From Neobacillus soli NBRC 102451 (lineage in GTDB: Bacteria; Bacillota; Bacilli; Bacillales; Cytobacillaceae), in the NCBI RefSeq assembly GCF_001591665.1, contig NZ_BCVI01000013.1:1-64000 (forward strand): a DNA stretch of 64,000 nt. The letters run 5' to 3'. Both the position numbers and the translations under genes were made by a program. This document shows, piece after piece, positions 29,613 to 38,169 of the stretch. How positions within the stretch are numbered: position 1 is the stretch's first letter; every line of letters begins with the position of its first letter. The notes below the pieces were generated by a model. That model saw only the letters and a list, made by a program, of their open reading frames with translations. It was not told the origin of the DNA and searched no databases.

Positions 29613-29861
29613 GTTAATAAGTTTTGCCGAATTTCTGCTTTCCGATGTCGAATAAATTCAACTACGCCCCATGAACCATCCTATCAGACTCTCCAATCGA
29701 CGAGTTTTCATTTATTTTACAAAAAAATTGAAAAAGATAGTCAAAAAATGTCGTTTACATGGTATCATAAGAGCATTGAATAGAACGCTAAGGGATTTTT
29801 AATATAGATATCATAAATACTTAATTGAGAATCAATGTTGTTTGAAATAGGGGGCTTACAT

Positions 29862-31550
29862 GTGAAACTTTTCATTGGATTTTTCATCCTATTACTAGCC
29901 TTATTTGTATTGGGATATTTAATAAAGAAAAAGTATTTTAAAGAAATGGACCGATTGGAAGCGTGGAAAATCGATTTAATGAATCGGCCAATACTGGATG
30001 AAATGTCTAAGGTGAAACAGCTCAATATGACAGGCCAAACGGAAGAATTGTTCGAACGCTGGCGGAGTCAATGGGACGATGTTGTTACGGTACAGCTTCC
30101 TAATCTTGAGGAAATGCTTTTTGATGCAGAAGAGTACATAGATAAGTACAGATTCAATAAAGCCAAAGGGGTCCAGCAGGCGATCCATATAAAGTTACAG
30201 GAAACAGAGGTTCAAATAAAAAGTATTTTAGAAGAGTTGCATGAACTGGTAGGCAGCGAGGAAAAAAACAGAGTGGAAATCGAGGAACTAAAAGAGCTTT
30301 ATCGAGAATCAAAAAAGATGCTTCTTGCCCACCGTCACAGCTTTGGCAGTGCGGAAAAACAACTAGAATTGCTGCTTAATGATACAGCGCAAAAGTTCCA
30401 GGAATTTGATGAAAAAACAGAACTAGGTAATTATCTTGAAGCGCGCGAAATTGTTTTATTGATGCAAAGTCAGCTTGGAACAATAAAAAAACATATGGAT
30501 TTAATTCCACAGTTTTTAATTGAATGTCAATCCCTCCTGCCAAACCAACTTTCTGAGTGTTTAGCTGGTTACCAGGAAATGTCTGCACAGGCTTATTATT
30601 TGGATCATCTTAATGTAGTCAAAGAAATTAAACGGCTAGAAGAAAAGCTTGCGGAGAATTTAGTCCTTATCGAGGCAATCGAAATTGATAAAGCCGAAGA
30701 AGGAATAAAGGAAGTGAAGGAAAGGCTTGACATCCTTTTTGATCTTTTTGAAAAAGAAGTTCACGCTAAGCATTATGTGATGAAAAATGAACAGACAGCC
30801 AGTGAACTCCTTGATGCTGCCCAAGAGGAAAATATCCTTCTTTCTAGTGAAGTCGTTCACGTTCAGGAAAGCTATCAGTTGTCCGAAAGTGACTTTGAAA
30901 CACAAAGGAATCTGGAAAGAGAACTTACCGCTATCTATAAACAATATGATATTCTGATTGAAAAGGTAAAAATGAACGAAACAGCCCAATCAGTGATTGG
31001 GGAGGAATTGAGTACTATTAAAGAGGCTCTCGAAATCATCCGCGAAGGGCAGCAAGATTTTGCATTAAAACTTCAAGCACTACGGAAAGATGAGCTTGAA
31101 GCACGAGAACGAGTGAATGAGCTTAAGAAAAAAGTTCGGGAGACCGTTCGTCTTGTTTATAAAAGCAATGTCCCTGGTTTGCCGGAAGACTATAAGTATT
31201 TATTAGAGGATACAAATGAGAGTATTCAAAATGTTAAATATCAGCTTGATGAAAAACCACTTAACATTTCTGCCTTAAATCAGTACTTAGAAATTGCGGT
31301 ATTAACGGTTGACAAACTTGTTAATACAACGATTGAACTGTTGGAAAATGTTAAGCTGGCTGAGAAAGCGATTCAATATGGGAACCGTTATAAAAGCCAG
31401 TATCCAACTGTTGCCAAAGGATTGTCCGATGCTGAATTGGCCTTCAGACAGTATGATTACCAAGAGGCATTAGAGCAAGTGGCAGCAACACTTGAGGGGA
31501 TTGACCCGGAAGCCTTGAAGAAAATTAAAGCCAGTGCTGAAGCTGAATAA
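29862..31550 (+). CDS. ezrA: Septation ring formation regulator EzrA
   Basis: A 562-residue membrane protein, the same length as B. subtilis EzrA. One N-terminal transmembrane segment (residues 2-22, LFIGFFILLLALFVLGYLI) is followed by spectrin-like coiled-coil repeats to the C-terminus. It prevents aberrant FtsZ ring assembly and acts in septal wall synthesis. The start was set at GTG 29862, preceded by AGGGGG; the upstream ATG at 29835 adds nine residues before the anchor. The signature EWDEIV-like segment is present as SQWDDVVTVQLPNLEEML. Confidence 0.95.
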   Translation: MKLFIGFFILLLALFVLGYLIKKKYFKEMDRLEAWKIDLMNRPILDEMSKVKQLNMTGQTEELFERWRSQWDDVVTVQLPNLEEMLFDAEEYIDKYRFNKAKGVQQAIHIKLQETEVQIKSILEELHELVGSEEKNRVEIEELKELYRESKKMLLAHRHSFGSAEKQLELLLNDTAQKFQEFDEKTELGNYLEAREIVLLMQSQLGTIKKHMDLIPQFLIECQSLLPNQLSECLAGYQEMSAQAYYLDHLNVVKEIKRLEEKLAENLVLIEAIEIDKAEEGIKEVKERLDILFDLFEKEVHAKHYVMKNEQTASELLDAAQEENILLSSEVVHVQESYQLSESDFETQRNLERELTAIYKQYDILIEKVKMNETAQSVIGEELSTIKEALEIIREGQQDFALKLQALRKDELEARERVNELKKKVRETVRLVYKSNVPGLPEDYKYLLEDTNESIQNVKYQLDEKPLNISALNQYLEIAVLTVDKLVNTTIELLENVKLAEKAIQYGNRYKSQYPTVAKGLSDAELAFRQYDYQEALEQVAATLEGIDPEALKKIKASAEAE

Positions 31551-31556
31551 CAAAAG

Positions 31557-31597
31557 AACCGATTCACCGCCCTAAATGGCATGAATCGGTTTTTTGT
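31557..31597 (+). terminator. Intrinsic terminator after ezrA
   Basis: AACCGATTCA (31557-31566) pairs with TGAATCGGTT (31582-31591), followed by TTTTTTG. Confidence 0.88.
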
Positions 31598-31671
31598 TTT
31601 TCTTTTTAAAAAAACCCGTTTATGATAAGATTTATTTTTGTAAGTGTGTTGGTGGTTCGGAGGAGAGAAAG

Positions 31672-32814
31672 ATGATTTATTTTGATAATAGTGCAACGAC
31701 TAAACCATATAAAGAAGTATTGGATTCTTTTGTCACCGTTTCAAGTGAATTTTTTGGCAACCCATCTTCACTGCACAGTATGGGAGGGCAGGCTGAGAAG
31801 CTTTTATCTCAAGCAAGAGAACAGATAGCTCAGCTTATAAAAGTGAAACCAGCCGAGCTTTATTTTACATCTGGCGGTACAGAAAGTAACAATCTGGCGA
31901 TAAAAGGCGCGGCTTTACTGAATAGAAATAAGGGACGCCACTTGATTACTTCCAGTGTGGAGCATGCTTCTGTTCAGGCCGCAATGGAACAGCTAGAGCG
32001 CGATGGCTTTGAAATAACCTATCTGCCAGTTGACGAAAAGGGAAGAGTTAGTGCCGGTGCGGTCGAAAAGGCGATAAAGAAGGAAACGAGCCTAATCTCG
32101 ATTATGCAGGTCAACAATGAAGTAGGTACGGTTCAGCCGATTAAAGAAATAGGACAAATGTTAAAAAAATATCCAACCATTTTATTTCATGTTGATACGG
32201 TTCAAGCGATTGGAAAGGTTCCCCTTTCCTTATCCGAAAATAGAGTGGATTTTTGCTCCCTTTCCGCCCATAAATTTCATGGTTTAAAAGGTACGGGTGC
32301 CCTTTTTATTCGCGGGGGTACAAGAATTCAGCCATTATTTTCTGGCGGCAATCAAGAACGGATGGTTCGAAGTGGTACGGAAAATGTGGCCGGCGCCGTA
32401 GCAATGGCAAAAGCCTTACGAATGACATTGGCAAAAAGTGAAAGAGAAATGGAAAGAATGAAGAAAATTCAGAGCATCTTAAGAACGGGGTTAAATGGTA
32501 TAGAAGGTGTTCAAATCCATACACCGATTGACAACGCTGCACCACATATCATTAATTTTTCAATAAAAGGAATTAAATCAGAGGTATTTATCCATGCGCT
32601 TGAGCAGAAAGGCATCTTTGTTTCGACAACAAGCGCTTGTTCTTCAAAGAAGAAATCACCAAGTAGGACGCTGCTTGCTATGGGTGTTCCTGAAGCGCTG
32701 GCCGAAAGTGCAATCAGGATCAGCCTATCTTTTGATAATACGGAAGATGAAGCAATGACCGCTATTAAAGCCTTTGAAGATACTGCAAACCAATTAGGAA
32801 GGGTTATGAAATAA
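31672..32814 (+). CDS. nifZ: Cysteine desulfurase (NifS/IscS family), partner of ThiI
   Basis: A 380-residue PLP enzyme that removes sulfur from cysteine as persulfide. The PLP lysine lies in SAHKFHGLKG (about residue 203). The catalytic Cys is in the loop STTSACSSKK (about residue 323). The start is ATG 31672 (MIYFDNSATT) after GGAGAG. Its stop codon directly abuts the ATG of thiI, so the two are cotranscribed and probably translationally coupled. This pairing, known from B. subtilis NifZ-ThiI, indicates sulfur delivery for 4-thiouridine in tRNA. Confidence 0.94.
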   Translation: MIYFDNSATTKPYKEVLDSFVTVSSEFFGNPSSLHSMGGQAEKLLSQAREQIAQLIKVKPAELYFTSGGTESNNLAIKGAALLNRNKGRHLITSSVEHASVQAAMEQLERDGFEITYLPVDEKGRVSAGAVEKAIKKETSLISIMQVNNEVGTVQPIKEIGQMLKKYPTILFHVDTVQAIGKVPLSLSENRVDFCSLSAHKFHGLKGTGALFIRGGTRIQPLFSGGNQERMVRSGTENVAGAVAMAKALRMTLAKSEREMERMKKIQSILRTGLNGIEGVQIHTPIDNAAPHIINFSIKGIKSEVFIHALEQKGIFVSTTSACSSKKKSPSRTLLAMGVPEALAESAIRISLSFDNTEDEAMTAIKAFEDTANQLGRVMK

Positions 32815-34020
32815 ATGGACTATGATCGTATACTAATTCGCTACGGTGAAATATCAACAAAAGGCAGGAATCGCAATCAATTTGTTGAGAAATTAAGAAA
32901 GAGTGTCAGAATCGCGCTAGCTCCCTTTCCGAAAATTAAAGTGGAAGCCAGTCGTGATCGAATGTATGTGCTCTTAAATGGTGAAAATGGGCAGGAGATT
33001 ATCGAGAAATTACAGACTATCTTTGGAATCCAGTCCTTTAGCCCGGCCATTAAAGTGGAAAGGGAGATTGAAGCACTAAAACAAGCGGCACTTAAATTAG
33101 TGACCTCTCGATACAGTCAAGGTCAAACCTTCAAAGTAACCACAAAAAGATCCGATAAAACCTTTGAACTGGATACGGATGAAAGCAATCATACGTTTGG
33201 GGCACATTTATTAAAAAACATTCCAGGAATAACAGTAAATGTGAAAAATCCTGATATTGAGTTACGAATTGAGGTTAGAAAAGAAGCGGTTTATTTATCC
33301 TGTGAAACCATTCACGGTGCGGGCGGCCTGCCTGTCGGCTCGAGCGGTAAAGCCATGCTCATGCTTTCAGGCGGAATTGACAGCCCTGTTGCAGGGTATA
33401 TGGCAATGAAGCGGGGATTAGAAATTGAGGCTGTCCATTTTTTTAGTCCCCCCTTTACAAGTGAAAGATCAAAAGAAAAGGTCATTGACCTTTCTAAAAA
33501 GCTTGCTGAAATATATGGCAAAATGACCTTGCACATCGTGCCATTTACAAATATCCAGCAAGCAATCCGAGAACAAATACCGGAAAATTACTCAATGACC
33601 TCAACAAGGAGAATGATGCTCCGAATCACGGATAAAATCAGGGAAAAACATGAAGGTCTTGCCATTATTACCGGGGAAAGCCTCGGGCAAGTGGCCAGTC
33701 AGACCCTCGAAAGTATGTATGCAATCAATGAAGTGACAAATACACCGCTTATTCGTCCTTTGATTACAATGGACAAAATAGATATCATGAAAATCGCCAA
33801 CGAAATTGATACACTTGAAATCTCCAACAGACCTTTTGAGGATTGCTGTACCATTTTTGTTCCCTCCTCACCGAAAACGAAACCGAAAAGAGAGAAAGTG
33901 GAGCACTATGAAAGCTTCTTTGATTTTGAACCGATGATTGATGAAGCTGTCCAAAAGACAGAAACGCTTGTTATTAAACCTGTCAGTAAAAACCTCACAG
34001 AATTGAATGAATTATTCTAA
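32815..34020 (+). CDS. thiI: tRNA 4-thiouridine synthase ThiI
   Basis: A 401-residue enzyme, the same length as B. subtilis ThiI. The N-terminal ferredoxin-like and THUMP domains (about residues 1-165) bind tRNA. The PP-loop ATPase motif SGGIDSPVAGYM lies near residue 183. The E. coli-type C-terminal rhodanese domain is absent, as is normal in Bacillus, so persulfide must come directly from the adjacent desulfurase. The DCCTIF segment (about residue 343) holds a Cys pair. It starts immediately after the nifZ stop, with no gap. Confidence 0.96.
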   Translation: MDYDRILIRYGEISTKGRNRNQFVEKLRKSVRIALAPFPKIKVEASRDRMYVLLNGENGQEIIEKLQTIFGIQSFSPAIKVEREIEALKQAALKLVTSRYSQGQTFKVTTKRSDKTFELDTDESNHTFGAHLLKNIPGITVNVKNPDIELRIEVRKEAVYLSCETIHGAGGLPVGSSGKAMLMLSGGIDSPVAGYMAMKRGLEIEAVHFFSPPFTSERSKEKVIDLSKKLAEIYGKMTLHIVPFTNIQQAIREQIPENYSMTSTRRMMLRITDKIREKHEGLAIITGESLGQVASQTLESMYAINEVTNTPLIRPLITMDKIDIMKIANEIDTLEISNRPFEDCCTIFVPSSPKTKPKREKVEHYESFFDFEPMIDEAVQKTETLVIKPVSKNLTELNELF

Positions 34021-34066
34021 AAAGGTAATATTCTAATTTTTTGTGAACAATTACCAGTTGTGAAAT

Positions 34067-34097
34067 AGAATGAAGCACGGGGGTTCTACACATTCTA
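34067..34097 (+). promoter_or_regulatory. Candidate sigma-G promoter of the SASP gene
   Basis: AGAATGA (34067-34073), 17 bases, CATTCTA (34091-34097), close to the forespore sigma-G consensus TGAATAA/CATACTA. It lies 23 bases before the sspA start, which fits known forespore-specific expression of alpha/beta-type SASPs. Confidence 0.7.
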
Positions 34098-34120
34098 TAC
34101 TCACAAGGAGGTGATATCAC

Positions 34121-34324
34121 ATGGCAAGCAACAATTCAAATCAATTATTAGTTCCTGGTGTTGAACAAGCTCTTGACCAAATGAAATATGAAATTGCAAA
34201 CGAATTTGGTGTTAATCTTGGAGCAGACACTACTTCACGCGCTAACGGTTCTGTTGGTGGTGAAATCACAAAACGTTTAGTTCAAATGGCTGAGCAACAA
34301 TTAGGCGGCGGATTTTCTCGATAA
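34121..34324 (+). CDS. sspA: Alpha/beta-type small acid-soluble spore protein
   Basis: A 67-residue spore DNA-binding protein with the full family signature: the GPR protease site region [12 protein letters not shown] (about residues 25-36), [18 protein letters not shown], and a Q-rich C-terminus. It coats forespore DNA in the A-like form and supplies amino acids at germination. A strong AAGGAGG precedes the ATG. Position after thiI matches B. subtilis sspA. It is direct evidence of endospore formation. Confidence 0.95.
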   Translation: MASNNSNQLLVPGVEQALDQMKYEIANEFGVNLGADTTSRANGSVGGEITKRLVQMAEQQLGGGFSR

Positions 34325-34348
34325 TCAAAAATAAATACGATGGCTACA

Positions 34349-34380
34349 GAGAGCGTGGAGGTAACTCCCGCTCTTTTTTG
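34349..34380 (+). terminator. Intrinsic terminator after sspA
   Basis: AGAGCGTGGAG and CTCCCGCTCT form a stem around GTAA, followed by T6. Confidence 0.88.
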
Positions 34381-34627
34381 TTTTTGTTTTTTTAAAAGAG
34401 GTATATAATTAGCATCAGGTTCTAGGAGCAAATAAAGATTTAATCATATTTTAAATTTTTATTAAATTCTGTATAATGGAACTAAAAGATTATTGAGGAG
34501 GTTACAACTGCTTCAAAAAGGTTATTAAGTTGTATTAAAGCATTCAAAAAACTCCGATAGCTTTTAATGTACTTGCGAACGTATATTCGGTATAATAAGA
34601 TAAAACCAGTATACGAGGAGTGTAACG

Positions 34628-36199
34628 ATGAAAATCACACGAATCTGTTTGTTAGAAGTGAATAAAAACGAAGAAATAGACCATCTCAATGATTTGATGA
34701 GAACCTGGTGTTCGGCAATAAGATATTCTTTCAATCGTTTAGTAGAAGGAGAAAAATCTGGCGATGTCATTAAAATCGTTCAACAAAAGTTTGGTTTGAA
34801 TAAACGATACTCAGAAGATGCGGTTTTGCATGCTCAAGCTGTCATCTTGAGCCAGATAGAATTGCTGCCTACTCGCATTGAAGGAGTGCAGGGAAAGATT
34901 CAAAAAACAATTCAAAAAATAGAAGATTATCAAACGGGTAAAAAATGGCCAAAGAAAGTTCCGGTAGAAATTTGTTTAGCTGGTTTAAAAGCTCGTCTAG
35001 ATAAACTTCTGGAGAAGGAATCTGTCCTTTTGACTCACAGAGAACAAGGAACCATTCCAACGGTTATTTTCGGAGGCAAGAAAAACTTTTATGATCGGTT
35101 GGACAATAAGATTTCACTAAAAGAATGGAAAGAACTTCGTGCGAATACTCTTTACTCCCGTGGTGATAAATCAAAAAAAGGAAATCTAAACACAAGAATG
35201 GTGTTGGATGAAACAGAAAACCAATTTTATATAGAAGTGGCTAATCCACTTCTGAAAAATGAAGGAAAGAAAAATAGTCCGAGGCTTCGTTTTAGAGTCC
35301 ATATTCCCGATAAATATTTTGTAGAAATCATCAATATCGTCATGCCAAACGTTGTCGGAAAAACTCCGACGGGAAAACCAATGGAGGAATACCAAGTTTA
35401 CTCCATTGAAATCAAACGAAGAGGTAAAAAATATTATGTTCACATGACGTATGACCTTGAAACCTTTGGTTCTGAACTGAAATGGAGTGAAAAAATCACT
35501 TCCGATATTGTGGCGGGTATCGATGTAAACATTGACAAAATTACCGTTACCATTTTAACAAAGCAAGGTTGCTTCTTGGAATCGAGAACGTTCTATTGCC
35601 ATGAAATGGAGTATGTGAAAAGCAACAGAAGGACCAACGTTGCTGGAGAAACGGCAAAAGAAATAATTGACTATTTATTGCAATGGAATGTTGGAGCCTT
35701 TGTTTTAGAAGATCTCAAATTTAAACAAGACCATGATACAGTTAAAAGGTTTAATCGTCTTGTCCATTCCTTCGCAAAAAATAAGCTGCAAAATGCTCTT
35801 ATTTCAAAAGGGACGAAATTTGGTTTCAAAATAAAAAAGGTTAACCCTGCTTATACGTCGGTTATTGGCCGATTTAAGTATACCAAAATGTATGGTCTCT
35901 CGGTCCACGAGGCTGCTTCTTTCGTTATTGGAAGAAGAGGTCTGGATTTTGAGGAAAAAATTCCGAAAGAATTAATAAATCATCTTCGCTCTTTAGTGAA
36001 ACCAATGTTGATTCATATTCTCGGGTCGATGGAAGAATCTAGGGAAAAATCAATTAATGGGAAGCAAAGAAGGAAATTTATAGCGATGATGTTAAAAAAT
36101 ATTGATGACTTTAAAGAAAACCATAGTTGGAAACTATGGAATGTCATACACAAAACATTACTTATAAAGAACCAGGTATTACAATTAAAGGAGGTGTAA
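34628..36199 (+). CDS. TnpB-like (IS200/IS605 accessory) putative RNA-guided nuclease with degenerate RuvC/zinc region
   Basis: A 523-residue, lysine-rich protein with TnpB architecture. The N-terminal helical/beta part begins WCSAIRYSFNRLVEG (about residue 27). The RuvC-like half has RuvC-I GIDVNIDKITVTIL with D299 and RuvC-II FVLEDLKF with E361. The segment VNPAYTSVIGRFKYTKMYGL (about residues 405-424) lies where canonical TnpB has a TSQ..C..CG zinc ribbon, but no CxxC pairs occur. The RuvC-III region SVHEAASFVIGRRGL lacks the usual Asp three residues before AA; E428 is the nearest acid. It may be a divergent TnpB branch with rearranged catalysis or an inactive guide-binding protein. The start ATG follows GAGGAG. 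Confidence 0.82.
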   Translation: MKITRICLLEVNKNEEIDHLNDLMRTWCSAIRYSFNRLVEGEKSGDVIKIVQQKFGLNKRYSEDAVLHAQAVILSQIELLPTRIEGVQGKIQKTIQKIEDYQTGKKWPKKVPVEICLAGLKARLDKLLEKESVLLTHREQGTIPTVIFGGKKNFYDRLDNKISLKEWKELRANTLYSRGDKSKKGNLNTRMVLDETENQFYIEVANPLLKNEGKKNSPRLRFRVHIPDKYFVEIINIVMPNVVGKTPTGKPMEEYQVYSIEIKRRGKKYYVHMTYDLETFGSELKWSEKITSDIVAGIDVNIDKITVTILTKQGCFLESRTFYCHEMEYVKSNRRTNVAGETAKEIIDYLLQWNVGAFVLEDLKFKQDHDTVKRFNRLVHSFAKNKLQNALISKGTKFGFKIKKVNPAYTSVIGRFKYTKMYGLSVHEAASFVIGRRGLDFEEKIPKELINHLRSLVKPMLIHILGSMEESREKSINGKQRRKFIAMMLKNIDDFKENHSWKLWNVIHKTLLIKNQVLQLKEV

Positions 36200-36435
36200 T
36201 CCTCGGTTACAAAATCCTTGCGGAAGTCTGACCAACAGAAGGAATGGTCTTTCGCAATTGCCAGCTCTAACAGAGCACCGCAGGCAGTCTTGGACAATAG
36301 GTTCAGGGCAAGGGTTAGATTCCTTTCCTGACGGAGTGACGTGAGAATCGTCATGGCAGGTCCCTTTTTCTTGGTTCGGGGGCGAATAGTTACTATTTGA
36401 AAACTTTTAGTAGTTTTTAATAGATTTTTGTAACC
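36191..36435 (+). ncRNA. Structured RNA candidate (omega-RNA/reRNA or leader) downstream of the TnpB-like gene
   Basis: About 245 bases with dense local pairing. GAGG/CCTC (36191-36204) overlaps the TnpB 3' end. GCGGAAG (36220-36226) pairs with CTTTCGC (36249-36255), with inner ACCA/TGGT. GCTCT-AAC-AGAGC and an outer TTGCC/GGCAG follow. CCTG..CAGG encloses TGACG..CGTCA near 36329-36360. GGTTACAAAA (36205-36214) and TTTTGTAACC (36426-36435) can close the whole domain. The position, 3' of TnpB and ending at the element's right end, is that of TnpB guide RNAs. The closing stem also abuts the AGGAGA ribosome site of the next gene, so a cis-regulatory leader is an alternative. Confidence 0.6.
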
Positions 36436-36444
36436 AGGAGAGTC

Positions 36445-38025
36445 ATGAAACGGGAAGATTTAATTGCGCCAGAAAAGTATAACTTGGTTTCAGAAGTGGA
36501 GCATTTTGCTAAGGATCCAAACAAAGTAGCATTAAAATGGGAAAGTGAATCGGGTGAAACAAAGCAAATTACATATGAGAAATTATTGAAGCAAGTAAAT
36601 CAAGCAGCTAATGTCTTCGCCCAGAATGGTTTAAAAAGAGGCGATGTCGTTTTAATTATCGTGCCGCGCCTCATCGAAGCATACGTCGTTTATTTGGCGG
36701 CATTAAAAGCCGGAATGATTGTCATCCCAAGCTCAGAAATGTTAAAGGAAAAAGACCTGCAGTACCGTATTACACACGGTGATGTGAAAGCAGTCATCAG
36801 CTATTATCCATATGTAGACCAATTTAAACATATTACAGAGACACAGCCGCTAGTTAAGTTGACGCTTGGGGAACACAAAGAGGGCTGGATTCATTTAGAT
36901 GCGGAAATGAAGACTGCGGGGGAAGAGTTCGCTCTTGCAGATACACATAGAGATGATATGGCGTTTTTATCCTATACCTCCGGAACTACTGGAAATCCAA
37001 AAGGCGTGGTCCACACACATGGCTGGGCCTTCGCGCATCTAAAAACGGCAGCGCCCAAATGGCTTTGTATTAATGAGGGCGATACGGTTTGGGCAACAGC
37101 AGGCCCTGGCTGGCAAAAATGGATCTGGAGTCCGTTTCTGTCCGTGCTAGGCTCAGGCGGTACGGGACTCGTATACAGCGGAAAGTTTGATCCGAAAAAG
37201 TTTTTGAGCCTGCTTCAAAAATATGATGTCAATGTGCTTTGCTGTACACCAACCGAATATCGTCTAATGGCTAAGGTCGATAACTTAGCCCAATATCAAT
37301 TACCAGAGCTTCATAGCGCTGTTTCAGCAGGGGAACCGCTTAATCGGGAGGTTATTGATACCTTTAGAAAATACTTTAACATCGATGTCCGTGACGGCTA
37401 TGGGCAGACAGAGAATACCCTGCTCGTTGGTGTAACGAAGGGGATGGAGTTGAAACCTGGTTCCATGGGTAAACCGACACCGGGAAACAGGGTAGAAATT
37501 ATTAACGACGAGGGCCAAGTTTGTGCGGTTGGAGAAGTTGGTGATATCGCCGTCCATGTAGAAACCCCGGCCTTATTTAAAAACTATTATAAAGACCCGG
37601 AAAGAACGGCGATGCAATTTCGCGGTGATTATTATGTAACAGGTGATAAAGCAAAAATGGACGAGGAAGGCTATTTCTGGTTTGAAGGCCGCGGCGATGA
37701 TATTATTATTAGCTCGGGCTATACGATTGGACCTTTTGAAGTAGAGGATGCACTTGTAAAACATCCGTTTGTAAAAGAATGCGCGGTGGTCGCCAGTCCG
37801 GATGAAATCCGCGGCTTTATTGTCAAGGCATTTGTTGTCTTAAAAGAAGATATTGACCCGGCTGATCCGGACTTAACAAAGAACCTGCAGGAACATGTAA
37901 AATCACTTACTGCCCCTTATAAGTATCCAAGAAAGATTGAGTATTTAACAGAGCTTCCAAAAACAACGTCAGGGAAAATTCGTCGGATTGAACTGCGTCA
38001 AAAGGAATCTGAGTCTGCTAAATAA
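36445..38025 (+). CDS. ytcI: AMP-forming acyl-CoA synthetase (YtcI-like)
   Basis: A 526-residue member of the acyl-adenylate family, probably activating a short- or medium-chain carboxylic acid to its CoA ester. The P-loop YTSGTTGNPKGVVHTH lies near residue 177. DGYGQTENT, TGDKAKMDEEGYFWFEGRGDD and the C-terminal catalytic lysine in TTSGKIRRIELR are all present. The ribosome site AGGAGA stands six bases before the ATG and directly after the closing stem of the preceding RNA. It is similar in size to B. subtilis YtcI and distinct from AcsA at 16131. The substrate is unknown. Confidence 0.9.
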   Translation: MKREDLIAPEKYNLVSEVEHFAKDPNKVALKWESESGETKQITYEKLLKQVNQAANVFAQNGLKRGDVVLIIVPRLIEAYVVYLAALKAGMIVIPSSEMLKEKDLQYRITHGDVKAVISYYPYVDQFKHITETQPLVKLTLGEHKEGWIHLDAEMKTAGEEFALADTHRDDMAFLSYTSGTTGNPKGVVHTHGWAFAHLKTAAPKWLCINEGDTVWATAGPGWQKWIWSPFLSVLGSGGTGLVYSGKFDPKKFLSLLQKYDVNVLCCTPTEYRLMAKVDNLAQYQLPELHSAVSAGEPLNREVIDTFRKYFNIDVRDGYGQTENTLLVGVTKGMELKPGSMGKPTPGNRVEIINDEGQVCAVGEVGDIAVHVETPALFKNYYKDPERTAMQFRGDYYVTGDKAKMDEEGYFWFEGRGDDIIISSGYTIGPFEVEDALVKHPFVKECAVVASPDEIRGFIVKAFVVLKEDIDPADPDLTKNLQEHVKSLTAPYKYPRKIEYLTELPKTTSGKIRRIELRQKESESAK

Positions 38026-38047
38026 GGTTAATTTTATGAAGCAAAAG

Positions 38048-38080
38048 GCAGACGGTGCTTACCGTTTGCTTTTTGTTTTT
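38048..38080 (+). terminator. Intrinsic terminator after the acyl-CoA synthetase gene
   Basis: GCAGACGGT pairs with ACCGTTTGC around GCTT, followed by a T-rich tract. Confidence 0.9.
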
Positions 38081-38169
38081 GGAAATCAAAAAACTCCCCT
38101 CTTTACAATATTTTAAGTTATAATAAGGATTATTTCGATACTAGAAAGAATAGGGGACCGGAAAAACAT

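Larger units (their letters stand above)
34500..36435 (+). mobile_element. TnpB-type (IS200/IS605-like) element without TnpA; boundaries tentative
   Basis: A TnpB-like gene and flanking non-coding ends are inserted between sspA and the acyl-CoA synthetase gene. The left end is proposed at GGTTAC (34500-34505), followed by ACAACT/AGTTGT (34504-34509 with 34528-34533), a subterminal hairpin of the kind IS200/IS605 ends use. The right end is proposed near GTAACC (36430-36435), the reverse complement of the left six bases. No TnpA transposase, target duplication or long inverted repeat is seen, so the limits are inferred. A possible TATAAT lies at 34472-34477, upstream of the left end, with a weak -35. 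The interval 34381-34627 has no other gene. Confidence 0.6.

Noticed and set aside
34549..34600. Sigma-A promoter for the TnpB gene from TTGCGA (34573) and TATAAT (34591)
   Set aside because: The spacing is only 12 bases, too short for a normal promoter; the TATAAT alone is not enough to call it.
36191..36435. Group I intron or IStron in the region after TnpB
   Set aside because: The conserved group I core sequences were not found, and the 5' part of the element (34500-34627) is too short to hold an intron.
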